From Terriglobales bacterium (GTDB lineage: Bacteria > Acidobacteriota > Terriglobia > Terriglobales > Acidobacteriaceae), in the NCBI GenBank assembly GCA_025934735.1, contig JAICWP010000005.1, positions 62,001 to 126,000 of the forward strand: a stretch of DNA of 64,000 nucleotides, written 5' to 3'. Made by a program: the position numbers and the translations under genes. The notes beneath the pieces were generated by a model, which saw only the letters and a program-made list of their open reading frames with translations, searched no databases and was not told the origin of the DNA. How positions within the stretch are numbered: position 1 is the first letter of the stretch; each line of letters starts with the position of its first letter. Below are positions 56,667 to 64,000 of the stretch, one piece after another.

Positions 56667-57476
56667 TCAGCTAAGTGCCGGCTGTCCGCCAGCCCGCGGA
56701 AATGCATAAATTGCGTACTGCAGGTTGCCGTGGAGCCGCCGCAGGCCGCCATTCTCCGCCAGCACGTGCTCCAGCAGCGGATTGTGGTAAACCACGTAGA
56801 CCGGGCGTGGATGTTCCTGCAGCGAGTCCCGCAGGTGCGCCATCACCATTCGCAGGCCCGCCTCCGGCAAGGGATTGAAGAGAAATAGCACCAGGGGGGT
56901 TGGCGGAAACTGGAAATCGCGGGCGTCGCCGCAAACCGACTCCACCGCAAAGCACGTCTGGCTCTCGCTTTTGTATCGGCGGAGGTTGTCCTGTGCGGCC
57001 CGGTGCAGCGCCGGCACCACTTCCACTCCCAGGATGCGTTGGAAGGGATACTCCGAAGCCATCAGCAGCGTGCGCCCTTTCCCCGATCCCAGGTCAATGA
57101 ACTCAAACTGGCGGTAATCAATCGCCAGCCCGCGGATGCTCTCATGAAACTGCGCCGGATCACTGGGCTGGTACGCATGTCCGGCCAGCACGGCTAAAAG
57201 GTCGGCGCGGCGGCTAACGTTGGCGGAGGTGGTGTCCACGCGGTAGTCCCAGTCAAAATCAATGTCGCCGTAGCGCTGCTTGCGCCGTCCCGGAGTGGCA
57301 TCGCGCGCGAACTCCCACATTTCACCCAGGAACATTCCGGCGGCGCGGGTCAGGCCCAGGCGGGGCAGGTTTTCGCGCCACCAGCGCACCAGGGCGCGGC
57401 GAATCGTGAGCGGGGAGTCGGCCGCCTTCACCGGCTCAAGGGGTTGACGCTTCGCCTCCGCGCGTTCCACCTTCAT
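56667..57476 (-). CDS. Class I SAM-dependent methyltransferase
   Basis: A 269-aa protein with the SAM motif I EFIDLGSGKGRTLLMASEY near residue 145, motif II-like GVEVVPALHRAAQDNLRRY and LVLFLFNPLPEAGLRMVMAHL, the last with FNP where a D/NPP-like motif is expected in N-methyltransferases. The first 100 residues are basic and helical. The target is unknown. It sits 24 bp after the DUF5675 gene on the same strand. Confidence 0.82.
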   Translation of the reverse strand: MKVERAEAKRQPLEPVKAADSPLTIRRALVRWWRENLPRLGLTRAAGMFLGEMWEFARDATPGRRKQRYGDIDFDWDYRVDTTSANVSRRADLLAVLAGHAYQPSDPAQFHESIRGLAIDYRQFEFIDLGSGKGRTLLMASEYPFQRILGVEVVPALHRAAQDNLRRYKSESQTCFAVESVCGDARDFQFPPTPLVLFLFNPLPEAGLRMVMAHLRDSLQEHPRPVYVVYHNPLLEHVLAENGGLRRLHGNLQYAIYAFPRAGGQPALS

Positions 57477-57500
57477 GCAGATGATTGTAGCGGCATCGGG

Positions 57501-58013
57501 CTACACAGGTTCACCAGCCATGGACAAATTCGGAACTGCTCGCTCGCCGTCCATCACGCGCACGCAGACTTCGTAGCCCTCTGTGATGTCCGCTTGCAGC
57601 CTGGCAAACAGCTTGCTAAACGCCGCCCGGCTTTTGCCCACAAAATTCTCTGCCCACGTTTGTCCCACCAGGATGCAGCCCTCGGTGTCGGCATCCGTGT
57701 TTCCAGCATGAATGCGGATACCTTCGAATCCGGGCACCGCCAGCAACTGCGGCAGCATTTTCTTGAACCGACTGGAGTAGTTGACGGTGAGCGAGTAATT
57801 GCCCGCCGGAATGCAGGTGGCTCCAGGAACCTTTGTGCCCGGTGCCCGAGCGCAATCCTCCAGCGTGTAGCACTCGAATTTCCCGTTCACGAACAGGCGG
57901 CCGATGGTGGATTTGCCGGTATAGATCTCGCGCCGGATTTCGACCCGCAGAACGGCTGGTTTGCCTGCGTTTGTGCTCCTCGCTTTCACTCGCGACGATG
58001 ACGGTTCGGACAC
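57501..58013 (-). CDS. DUF5675-family protein
   Basis: A 170-aa protein starting with GTG at 58013, supported by AGGAG. The conserved core reads GRLFVNGKFECYTLED near residue 38, GATCIPAGNYSLTVNYSSRF near 64 and PGFEGIRIHAGNTDADTEGCILVG near 93 (two segments). The H-x-G-N...S/T-x-G-C pattern recalls the active site of L,D-transpeptidase-like folds, with His97 and Cys107 as candidates, but activity is not established. DUF5675 proteins are frequent in phages and prophages; no other phage gene is near. A terminator lies directly upstream. Confidence 0.78.
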   Translation of the reverse strand: MSEPSSSRVKARSTNAGKPAVLRVEIRREIYTGKSTIGRLFVNGKFECYTLEDCARAPGTKVPGATCIPAGNYSLTVNYSSRFKKMLPQLLAVPGFEGIRIHAGNTDADTEGCILVGQTWAENFVGKSRAAFSKLFARLQADITEGYEVCVRVMDGERAVPNLSMAGEPV

Positions 58014-58021
58014 ACAATCTC

Positions 58022-58058
58022 CTAAAAAGAAAACGGACCGCTGTGGTCAGGCGGTCCG
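58022..58058 (-). terminator. Intrinsic terminator after the saccharopine-dehydrogenase-like gene
   Basis: On the minus strand CGGACCGC (58058-58051) and GCGGTCCG (58041-58034) form an 8-bp stem, followed by TTTTCTTTTT (58033-58024). It ends the upstream gene. The T-run is immediately followed by the AGGAG of the DUF5675 gene, so read-through may set that gene's expression. Confidence 0.85.
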
Positions 58059-58084
58059 GGAATTTTCCGACAAACTGTTTGAGA

Positions 58085-59284
58085 TTACCCGGCAACTTCC
58101 ATCAGCATTTCCGGGCTGGCGCTCTCGGCAATGGACTCCGTGATGCGAAACCCGCGCCGGCGTGCCTCGCGCACGAATGCATCTCCAGGAACGGCCAATT
58201 CCACCGGGAAGGAGCCCACGCGAATCTCGCCCCGCGCCATCATGGCGGCCACAATAGAAAGGTGCCAGCCGGTGGTGCGCTGCATGGCGGAAAATCCTGT
58301 GGTCTCGTCGTAGTAGTCAATCACCTCCACCGTGGCTTCGGCCGCTGCTCCATCCTTCTTGCCCAGGGCGCGCACGCGCACGATGCACACATCCTTGATC
58401 ACCTCAGCCCGCACCTGTGGCTCGAATAAAGTGTGGAACAGGTGCCGGGGCACCACCTCTTTGCCATCCACCTTCACCGGCTTAGTGTCGAACAGGCCGA
58501 GGTCGGAGAATGCCTTCAGTTGCGCGAAATTGCCGGGATAGCGCAGCACCTTCAGTTCATAGGTCTGCAGTTTGCCGGCAAACGTCCAGGGCGCCGTGGA
58601 AGCGCCGCCCGCGATAAAGAAGCATTCCAGGTCGCCCAGCGGCGGCACCTCCAGCATTTCAAATTCGGTGAAGCAGGGAATGTGCGTGAGCTTGCTTTCG
58701 CGCAGCACGGTCATGCCACCGTAATATTCGTTGGTCAGGCCTTCGATACTGAAGGTCAGTTGGTAATTCCAGGGTGGCGAAGGATGCTGCGGCAGGCCGC
58801 CGTCATAGATGTAAACGTGTTCGGCGCTGTCCAGCAGGCCCATGGCATAAACCGCCAGCGTGTTGCCCATACCTGGCCCCATGCCGCAGTCCGGCACTAC
58901 GCGCACCCCCGCGCGGCGCGCTTCGCCATCCAGCGCATGCTGCTGGCGGACTATATCGGTGTTGCCGCCCAGGTCGCAGAACGACACGCCGCTGGCAATC
59001 GCGGCGCGCGTCAGGGCCAGGTTGAAGAAGTAGGGCACGGCGCTTAGCGCCACATCGTAGCCCTTCAGAGCGCGACGCACCGCTGCTTCATCGCTCGCAT
59101 CGAGGGCGAGTGCGGTGGCAGCCCGCCGGCCCAACAGTTCGTTCACCTGAGCCGCGGATCGTTCCGCCAGAGTGGCATCCACGTCTGCCAGCGTGACCCG
59201 CGTGGCCTCGCCAAATTTGGCCAAGTCGTAGGCGGCGGCAATTCCCTGCCGTCCTGCTCCCAGCACTATGTAGGAAAATGACAT
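58085..59284 (-). CDS. Saccharopine dehydrogenase-like oxidoreductase
   Basis: A 399-aa NAD(P)-dependent enzyme. The N-terminal Rossmann motif is YIVLGAGRQGIAAAYDLAKFG, followed by LADVDATLAE, the YDVALSAVPYFFNLALTRAAI segment and FCDLGGNTDIV near residue 115, then PDCGMGPGMGNTLAVYAMG. These match the saccharopine dehydrogenase / lysine 6-dehydrogenase family, which links lysine with alpha-aminoadipate semialdehyde. The lysine 6-dehydrogenase-like shape (single chain, no LKR domain) fits, but the substrate is uncertain. It is monocistronic, with a strong terminator. Confidence 0.85.
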   Translation of the reverse strand: MSFSYIVLGAGRQGIAAAYDLAKFGEATRVTLADVDATLAERSAAQVNELLGRRAATALALDASDEAAVRRALKGYDVALSAVPYFFNLALTRAAIASGVSFCDLGGNTDIVRQQHALDGEARRAGVRVVPDCGMGPGMGNTLAVYAMGLLDSAEHVYIYDGGLPQHPSPPWNYQLTFSIEGLTNEYYGGMTVLRESKLTHIPCFTEFEMLEVPPLGDLECFFIAGGASTAPWTFAGKLQTYELKVLRYPGNFAQLKAFSDLGLFDTKPVKVDGKEVVPRHLFHTLFEPQVRAEVIKDVCIVRVRALGKKDGAAAEATVEVIDYYDETTGFSAMQRTTGWHLSIVAAMMARGEIRVGSFPVELAVPGDAFVREARRRGFRITESIAESASPEMLMEVAG

Positions 59285-59662
59285 GTTCGTCCCTCAGTTG
59301 AATTTCGCATCCGCTGAACTATTCGCACTTGAATTTTACGGGGGCGTGTCGCTTTCTACTGTGACCGGTGGACATTGCCGATGTGCGCTGGGTTACAGCC
59401 GTTGCGAGTGCGAGTTCGGGTTCCACGCCGCCTGTGCCAGAAGGGCTTTGAAGGGCCGGCAATCGCTAGCCGGCTTTGAATGGGCGTGGCTTCAGCCCTA
59501 CCGAAATTGGCCTGCCTTGCTTGAACAAGCGTGCGGCTTCAGCCGCACGAAAACCAGACAGGAAAACCTTGGGGCTTTAGTCCCGGGATAAACGATTCAC
59601 TTCAAAATAGATGCACACGACTGAATGCTGACCGGTGACTGCTGACTCTTGCCAACTGCGAC
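59285..59662. repeat. 378-bp gap filled with hairpin repeats; no gene
   Basis: Holds GTGCGGC-TTCA-GCCGCAC (59531-59548), GTGGC-TTCA-GCC (59486-59497), GGGGC-TTTAG-TCCC (59571-59584), and word-repeats of the CTGACCGGTGACTGCTGACT type (about 59620-59660). They are members of the same families seen near 8231, 29550 and 51130. No coding frame looks real. Confidence 0.7.
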
Positions 59663-60736
59663 CTACTCTGTTTCCGTCACCTTCGTCGCTTTGCGGAACT
59701 TCCCGGCTTCCACTCCCGTGAGCGCCGCCAGCGCCAGCGAGATCATCTGCGCGGGCAAAATCTCTAGGATTGGGCGCAGCGCCGGCACAACCGCGGGCAG
59801 CTGCAGCGCCTCAGCATCGCTCTGCGGGCCGCAAAGAAACGCCCGGCCGCCTGCACGCCGGATATCCTCCACCAGGCTGCGGTTCAGCTCTTCCACTTGC
59901 GGGTCGCCCGCGTAAACCAGCGCAAACAGATGCGAATCCACCATCTCAAACGGTCCATGGCGGAAAGCCGCGCTGCTCATGCCTTCGGAATGAAATCGCG
60001 TGGACTCCTTGATGATTAGGCCGCTATTCATGGCCGCGGCCAGCGAACTGCCGCGTCCCAGGAAGAACAGGTCGCGCACCCCTTCCAGTTCGCGCATCAG
60101 GCTCTCCACGTGGGTCTGCCACCGGCTCAGATAATCGCGAACCAGCCCTGGCGCTTGCCGCAGTTCCCCGGCAGAACTGCCCGGCTGGCCGCCGCAAAGC
60201 AGCCCTCCCAACCACGCCAGTACCGCAATCGCGGAAACGTAGGTCTTGCACGACACCGAAAACTCCGAGCCCGCCCGCGTTACCAGGCTGGCGTCGGCGC
60301 GCATTGCAAGTGGCGAATCAGCCCCGTTAGTCACGCCAACAACCGGCGACTTGCGGCCCGGGAGATCCAGCAGCTTTACCGTTTCCGCGCTCTTGCCCGA
60401 CTGCGACACCGCCACCACCAGCGTGCTTTCATCCAGCAACCGGGGCAGAAAATGAATCAGCTCGGAAGTTTCCACCAGCAGCGCGCTGGTGCCGCACGCC
60501 AGCAACGAGAGATAGAGCGGCTGCAACGCGTTCAGCGACGCGCCCATCCCGGTCAGCACCACCCGCTGGTATTTGCCTTCCACCGGTGTCAGTCGGCGCA
60601 GTTTGTCCGTGACTTCCAGCACCGGAAGTGTGTTCTCCAACGCTTCCGGCTGCCCCAGCAGGTCTTGGAAATAGCGGCCCTGGATGACAGTTCCCAGGCT
60701 ATTAGTTTCCATCGCGATGAATTCCTTCGTGGTCAT
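59663..60736 (-). CDS. SIS-domain sugar isomerase (GlmS isomerase-half / AgaS-like)
   Basis: A 357-aa protein with two SIS domains and no glutaminase domain. Motifs include VVLTGMGASLNALQPLYL, VVAVSQSGKSAETVKLLD near residue 110, VVGVTNGADSPLA, LFFLGRGSSLAAAMNSGLIIKE in the second domain and AAFRHGPFEMVDSHLFALVYAGD near 265. This arrangement is typical of GlmS-like or fructosamine/AgaS-type isomerases or deglycases. Its ATG overlaps the stop of the ROK kinase gene by 4 bp, so it should act on the same amino sugar or hexose phosphate. Confidence 0.88.
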   Translation of the reverse strand: MTTKEFIAMETNSLGTVIQGRYFQDLLGQPEALENTLPVLEVTDKLRRLTPVEGKYQRVVLTGMGASLNALQPLYLSLLACGTSALLVETSELIHFLPRLLDESTLVVAVSQSGKSAETVKLLDLPGRKSPVVGVTNGADSPLAMRADASLVTRAGSEFSVSCKTYVSAIAVLAWLGGLLCGGQPGSSAGELRQAPGLVRDYLSRWQTHVESLMRELEGVRDLFFLGRGSSLAAAMNSGLIIKESTRFHSEGMSSAAFRHGPFEMVDSHLFALVYAGDPQVEELNRSLVEDIRRAGGRAFLCGPQSDAEALQLPAVVPALRPILEILPAQMISLALAALTGVEAGKFRKATKVTETE

Positions 60737-61668
60737 GATTGCCTTGGCTTGCCGAAACGGTTGTACCAGGCGCGCGCCGCCCCGGCCACGCCCGCATCTG
60801 CTCCCATGCGCGCCAGCAGGATTTCCGTTTTTTCCGCCGGCACCAGGGTGCAGCTGGTGCGCACCACCTCGCGCGCTCGATCCATGAACAGATGAGCGCT
60901 GGCCATCACTCCTCCGCCCAGCGCGATCGCATCCGGACAGTACATGGTGACCAGATTGGCCAGGCCCACACCCAGGTAGTAGCCTTCCCGCTCCACCGCT
61001 TTTTTCGCCAGCGGATCACCCTGCTCCGCCAGCCGGCAAATTTCCTTGGCGCTCAAATCCACGGGCAACTGCGTGCCGGCGGGCGCGTTCTCTCGCACCC
61101 AGGTGACCATGGCCGGTCCTGCTGCCATCCATTCCCAACAGCCGTGCGCCCCGCAGTAGCACAGCGGCCCCGAGGCCTCCACCACCATGTGCCCGAGCTC
61201 CGGGTGCGACTGGTCCACTCCCCGATATAATTCGCCGTCAAACACGAGGCCGCCACCGATGCCGGTGCTGATTGTCACGTAGATGAAACGGCGCTTGCCC
61301 CGGCCGGCGCCCCAGGCGGCTTCCCCGAGCGCGGCGGCGTCGGCATCATTTTCCACCGCTACCGGCACGCCGAACTCATGCTCCAGCGGCTGCTTCAGAT
61401 TGGAACCTTTCCAGCCGGGCAGGTTGTCCACCGTCCCGAAAATGCCGGTCTCGGGGTCAATGGGACCGGTACTGCCCACTCCGATGCCTTTAATTTTCCC
61501 GCCAGCATGCTGTTCGGATTCGCGCAGCAGTCCAATAATGCGCTCCAGTCCGCGACCGAAACCCTGCGTCGGGCTGGTGGCGCACTCAGTGCGGTACAGG
61601 ATGCGGCCATCAGGAGCCACCGCACCCGCCGCAATCTTGGTTCCGCCAATGTCAATGGCCCCGATCAC
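60733..61668 (-). CDS. ROK-family sugar kinase
   Basis: A 311-aa kinase. The ATP-binding start is AIDIGGTKIAAGAV; GVGSTGPIDPETG and NDADAAALGEAAWGAG follow, with STGIGGGLVFDGELYRG and the zinc-binding ROK signature HMVVEASGPLCYCGAHGCWEWMAAGPA (in pieces: His, then CxCGxxGCxE) near residue 165. The VAVENDADAAALGE block fits glucokinase or N-acetylhexosamine kinases. Coupled by ATGA overlap to the SIS isomerase gene, so a pathway for an amino sugar, for example GlcNAc or glucosamine, is plausible. Confidence 0.9.
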   Translation of the reverse strand: MIGAIDIGGTKIAAGAVAPDGRILYRTECATSPTQGFGRGLERIIGLLRESEQHAGGKIKGIGVGSTGPIDPETGIFGTVDNLPGWKGSNLKQPLEHEFGVPVAVENDADAAALGEAAWGAGRGKRRFIYVTISTGIGGGLVFDGELYRGVDQSHPELGHMVVEASGPLCYCGAHGCWEWMAAGPAMVTWVRENAPAGTQLPVDLSAKEICRLAEQGDPLAKKAVEREGYYLGVGLANLVTMYCPDAIALGGGVMASAHLFMDRAREVVRTSCTLVPAEKTEILLARMGADAGVAGAARAWYNRFGKPRQS

Positions 61669-61863
61669 GCAGTCACCTGCGCCTGGGGAAAACCCGCCTT
61701 CTGCAATTGCACCCTGCTCAGGGCAGTTTTCCTGCCCATTGGCCCGCTGCCCACTCGTGGAATCAACAATTTGGCGCGCTCACTTTCGCTGGAAATTCCA
61801 TTGTAGCCGATGAAGCCGCTTTCGCCTTTCACAATAACAACCAAAAGCAAAGATTCGAAACTC

Positions 61864-61989
61864 TTGACAACCTCCCGCGCAACATTGTACCGTGCCGCCT
61901 CGAAAACACGACCGATGGCGTTCATCGGTGGAAGCGATGCTTGCCTGCCCTGGCCATACTCCCCCCGAGTGGCCAGGGCTTGCTTTTTT
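61864..61989 (+). ncRNA. Candidate small RNA or attenuator upstream of the FAH-family gene
   Basis: A possible -35 TTGACA (61864-61869) with a weak -10 is followed by a short hairpin CCGATG-GCGTT-CATCGG (about 61911-61927) and by a perfect 10-bp stem GCCCTGGCCA (61947-61956) with TGGCCAGGGC (61970-61979), then TGCTTTTTTC. This is a full terminator, about 80 nt before the ATG at 62071. The layout fits an attenuator or a roughly 90-nt small RNA. I could not match it to a known riboswitch class. The rest of the 400-bp gap shows nothing else. Confidence 0.4.
61947..61989 (+). terminator. Intrinsic terminator in the leader of the FAH-family gene
   Basis: Stem GCCCTGGCCA/TGGCCAGGGC with a 13-nt loop and a run of six T at 61984-61989. 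No coding gene ends just before it on the plus strand, so it must end a non-coding transcript or attenuate the downstream gene. Confidence 0.8.
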
Positions 61990-62070
61990 CTGAGTTCACG
62001 CCGGGTCTGAGTTGCGCGTGTGGACAACGCTCGCGCCCTGTCACTACACTCTTGCCGTACCCTGAACGCC

Positions 62071-63096
62071 ATGAAACTCGTCACCTTCTCCACAAGCTGG
62101 GGTGAAACCCGGATCGGCGCGCTCACTCCTGACGGCGCCATCGTTGACCTCAACTCCGCCTGCGCTCTTTATCTGCGCGATTCCGAACGCGAATCGGCCT
62201 ACGTGCGCCTGGCCCGAGCCCTGGTCCCGCCCAACATGCGCGAACTCTTCGGCGGCGGCGATACCGGCCTGGAAGCGGCGCACAAGTCGCTCGACCACGC
62301 TCTCACGTTAAGTGGCGAGCTGCGCGGCGTGAATGGCGAGCCCGTCATCTACTCCCGCGAGGAAGTGAAGCTCAAGGCGCCGATCATTCCCAAGAAGTTT
62401 TTCCACACCGCCGGCAACTTCCGCGAGCATCACGAAGAGGCCGTGCGCGCCAAGTTCTCCCATCCCGTGCGCCCGTGGATCGTATTCTTCCAGAACGTGG
62501 ACGCCATCATCGGCCCTGACGAGCCGGTCATTTACCCCGAGCACCTCACTCAGGAACTCGACTACGAACTGGAACTCGCGGTCGTGCTCAAGAAAGCGGG
62601 CAAGCACTTCTCCGCCTCCCAAGCCGGTGACTACATTGGCGGCTATGTCATCTTCAACGACATCACCGCCCGAGACATTCAGCGCGAGGAGATGAAGTCG
62701 GGCGTATTCAGCTACTGCAAAGCCATTGACAGCTTCTGCCCCCTGGGTCCGCACATCGTGACCGCCGACGAAATCCCCGACCCGCACAACCTGGCTATGG
62801 AGCTGCGCGTGAACGGGGAACGCCGCCAGGTGTCGCATTCCGGCAAGATGTCGGTAAAGATTCCGGAAATCATCGCCCACTACTCCGCTATGGGCTACAG
62901 CGCCGGCGACGTGCTCTCCACCGGCACTGTTTCCGGTGTGGCTGCCTTCAGCGGCGATCCCAAAGCCTGGTACCTCAAGCCCGGCGACGTGATGGAATGC
63001 GAGATCGAGCGCATCGGCGTGTTGCGCAATCCCGTCATCTCCTGGGAGGAGGCCTATGGCAACAAGCCGGCCATGGCCATCCGCGAAAGCGCCTGA
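62071..63096 (+). CDS. Fumarylacetoacetate hydrolase (FAH)-family protein
   Basis: A 341-aa protein; I start at the ATG at 62071 (MKLVTFSTSWGETRIGAL) although no ribosome site is visible. Family blocks are the N-terminal helper domain, FFHTAGNFREHHEEAV near residue 110, and the metal-binding E-x-E...D set: YPEHLTQELDYELELAVVLKK (Glu pair) and YVIFNDITARDIQREE (Asp), then DVLSTGTVSGVAAFSGDPKAWYLKPGDVMECEIERIG at the end. Members hydrolyse or decarboxylate 3-oxo acids in aromatic or sugar-acid breakdown. A DRE-TIM enzyme gene follows by 3 bp. Confidence 0.9.
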   Translation: MKLVTFSTSWGETRIGALTPDGAIVDLNSACALYLRDSERESAYVRLARALVPPNMRELFGGGDTGLEAAHKSLDHALTLSGELRGVNGEPVIYSREEVKLKAPIIPKKFFHTAGNFREHHEEAVRAKFSHPVRPWIVFFQNVDAIIGPDEPVIYPEHLTQELDYELELAVVLKKAGKHFSASQAGDYIGGYVIFNDITARDIQREEMKSGVFSYCKAIDSFCPLGPHIVTADEIPDPHNLAMELRVNGERRQVSHSGKMSVKIPEIIAHYSAMGYSAGDVLSTGTVSGVAAFSGDPKAWYLKPGDVMECEIERIGVLRNPVISWEEAYGNKPAMAIRESA

Positions 63097-63099
63097 CTT

Positions 63100-64000
63100 A
63101 TGCCTGAAAATAACCTGCATGGCCAAGTCTGGGTCAGCGAGTTGAATTCGCGCCCGGAAATTCGCGGCGCCTTCGCCCGCACCCAACCCATTCGCTTCTA
63201 CGACACAACCTTGCGCGATGGCGAGCAAACCGTGGGCGTGGTCCTCTCGCCCCAGCAGAAGCTGGAAATTGCGCGCAAGCTCGACGAGCTGGGCGTCAGC
63301 CGCATCGAGGCCGGCTTCCCTCGTGTTTCCGCCGACGACGCCGAGGCCATTCGCCTGATGTCTCGCGCCAGTCTGAAGGCCGAGCTCTGGGGCTTTTCCC
63401 GCGCCGTCAAGGCCGACCTGGAAGAACTGGTGCGCTTGGGCGTGCACGCCACCATCATTGAGGCTCCCACTAGCGACATCAAGCTCAAGGCCTACGGCAT
63501 TTCCCGTGACGAGGTGCTGGGCCGGGTGCGCGAGGCCATCAGCTTTGCCCGCCAGAATGGCATCACCGTCGCCTTCTTTGCCGTGGATGGCACCCGCACC
63601 GGCCTGGAATTCCTCAAGCAGGCGTATCTGGCAGCGCTTGAAGCCGGCGCCGCCGAACTTGTGGTGGTGGATACCATCGGCGCCTGCGGCCCGGAAGCCG
63701 CTGAATTTCTCACCCGCGAAGTGTGCGCCTGGGCCGGTCCCAACGTGCCGGTGCACTGGCACGGGCATAACGATTTCGGACTGGGCACCGCCTCCGCCCT
63801 TGCTGCGGTGCGCGGCGGCGCCACCTGGGTGCAGGGCACCATCAATGGGATGGGGGAGCGCGCCGGCAACGCCGACATCTGCGAAATTGCCCTGGCTTTG
63901 CGCTGTCTCTACGACGTGCCCGTGGCCATGGATCTGGCCAAAGTTCGCGAGGTTTCTGAAGCCGTTTGCCACGCCGCCGGCTATCAGCTTGAGGCCTGGA
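63100..64000 (+). CDS. DRE-TIM metallolyase (2-isopropylmalate/homocitrate synthase-like), 3' truncated
   Basis: The frame starts at the ATG at 63100 and is open to the window end, with about 300 codons visible. RFYDTTLRDGEQTVGVVLSP holds the R-D-G-E-Q signature of the acyl-CoA-condensing DRE-TIM family, followed by LDELGVSRIEAGFPRVSADD, the HGHND metal ligands (VHWHGHNDFGLGTASA) near residue 223, and GTINGMGERAGNADICEIAL near 250. It may condense an acyl-CoA with a 2-oxo acid or cleave the reverse. It starts 3 bp after the FAH-family gene without an obvious ribosome site, so the two are probably coupled. Confidence 0.9.
   Translation, partial: MPENNLHGQVWVSELNSRPEIRGAFARTQPIRFYDTTLRDGEQTVGVVLSPQQKLEIARKLDELGVSRIEAGFPRVSADDAEAIRLMSRASLKAELWGFSRAVKADLEELVRLGVHATIIEAPTSDIKLKAYGISRDEVLGRVREAISFARQNGITVAFFAVDGTRTGLEFLKQAYLAALEAGAAELVVVDTIGACGPEAAEFLTREVCAWAGPNVPVHWHGHNDFGLGTASALAAVRGGATWVQGTINGMGERAGNADICEIALALRCLYDVPVAMDLAKVREVSEAVCHAAGYQLEAW

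Noticed and set aside
61900-61990. Fluoride riboswitch in the leader before the FAH-family gene
   Set aside because: The GATGGCGTTC stretch resembles the fluoride aptamer start, but the AACCGCC-like segment and the second short stem are missing, and no fluoride exporter follows.
62308-63972. 554-aa minus-strand frame across the FAH and DRE-TIM genes
   Set aside because: Antisense to two genes with clear family motifs; the protein has no recognisable fold and is rich in Gly/His/Ala.
1-64000. tRNA, rRNA, CRISPR array, insertion sequence, prophage
   Set aside because: No cloverleaf with a convincing T-loop, no regularly spaced repeats, no transposase or phage structural gene was found on reading both strands.

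Overview
This is a GC-rich chromosomal window, almost certainly from an Acidobacteriota bacterium, probably of the Terriglobia/Koribacter-like soil group. That placement is inferred from the gene content, the arrangement of the division and cell-wall (dcw) cluster, an OpcA/Zwf/transaldolase-isomerase fusion operon, and numerous short hairpin and mosaic repeats between genes. I saw no tRNA, rRNA, CRISPR array, insertion sequence or phage module. Coding density is high, and the long opposite-strand ORFs are shadows of real genes.

Layout. 0-6.5 kb: a partial STAS protein, a secreted TPR protein, two glycosyltransferase-like proteins, an MFS exporter and an enoyl-ACP reductase (FabI) whose catalytic tyrosine reads as serine. 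6.5-28.7 kb, minus strand: a dcw cluster transcribed mraZ-rsmH-[49-aa ORF]-ftsL-ftsI(PASTA)-[167-aa membrane protein]-murE-murF-mraY-murD-ftsW-murG-murC-[Tat-exported M24 peptidase]-ftsQ-ftsA-ftsZ, followed by a small penicillin-binding protein. murB and ddl are absent from the cluster; the M24 peptidase occupies their usual place. Upstream of mraZ lies a TTGACA promoter whose -10 region is covered by three 10-bp repeats that match known MraZ boxes. 28.7-38.1 kb: an oxidoreductase, a DUF1835 protein, a YbjQ-family protein, a sialidase-like BNR protein, then a regulatory island (Cys-rich small protein, FhlA-like sigma-54 activator, STAS protein, Crp/Fnr regulator broken by a 1-nt frameshift, CxxC protein).

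38.1-46.4 kb, minus strand: a pentose-phosphate/NADPH operon (ferredoxin-NADP reductase-like protein, transketolase, transaldolase-phosphoglucose isomerase fusion, G6PDH, OpcA). 46.6-53.8 kb, plus strand: a redoxin, a DUF488 protein, a HAD phosphatase, a PhoB/PhoR-type pair, a YtrA-type GntR regulator with a frameshifted slipin, an alpha/beta hydrolase and a tiny secreted ORF that runs into a repeat. 53.9-61.7 kb, minus strand: an MttB-type corrinoid methyltransferase with its corrinoid protein, a single receiver, a SAM methyltransferase, a DUF5675 protein, a saccharopine-dehydrogenase-like enzyme, a SIS sugar isomerase and a ROK kinase. 61.8-64 kb, plus strand: a possible small RNA or attenuator, a fumarylacetoacetate hydrolase-family enzyme and a partial DRE-TIM acyl transferase.

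Cross-cutting signals: several genes have a -10 box 6-8 nt before the start codon and no Shine-Dalgarno sequence, which suggests leaderless mRNAs. Intergenic gaps carry several families of hairpin repeats, and one family shows compensatory stem changes between copies. Two single-base indels in homopolymer runs (crp/fnr and slipin) may be true mutations or assembly errors.
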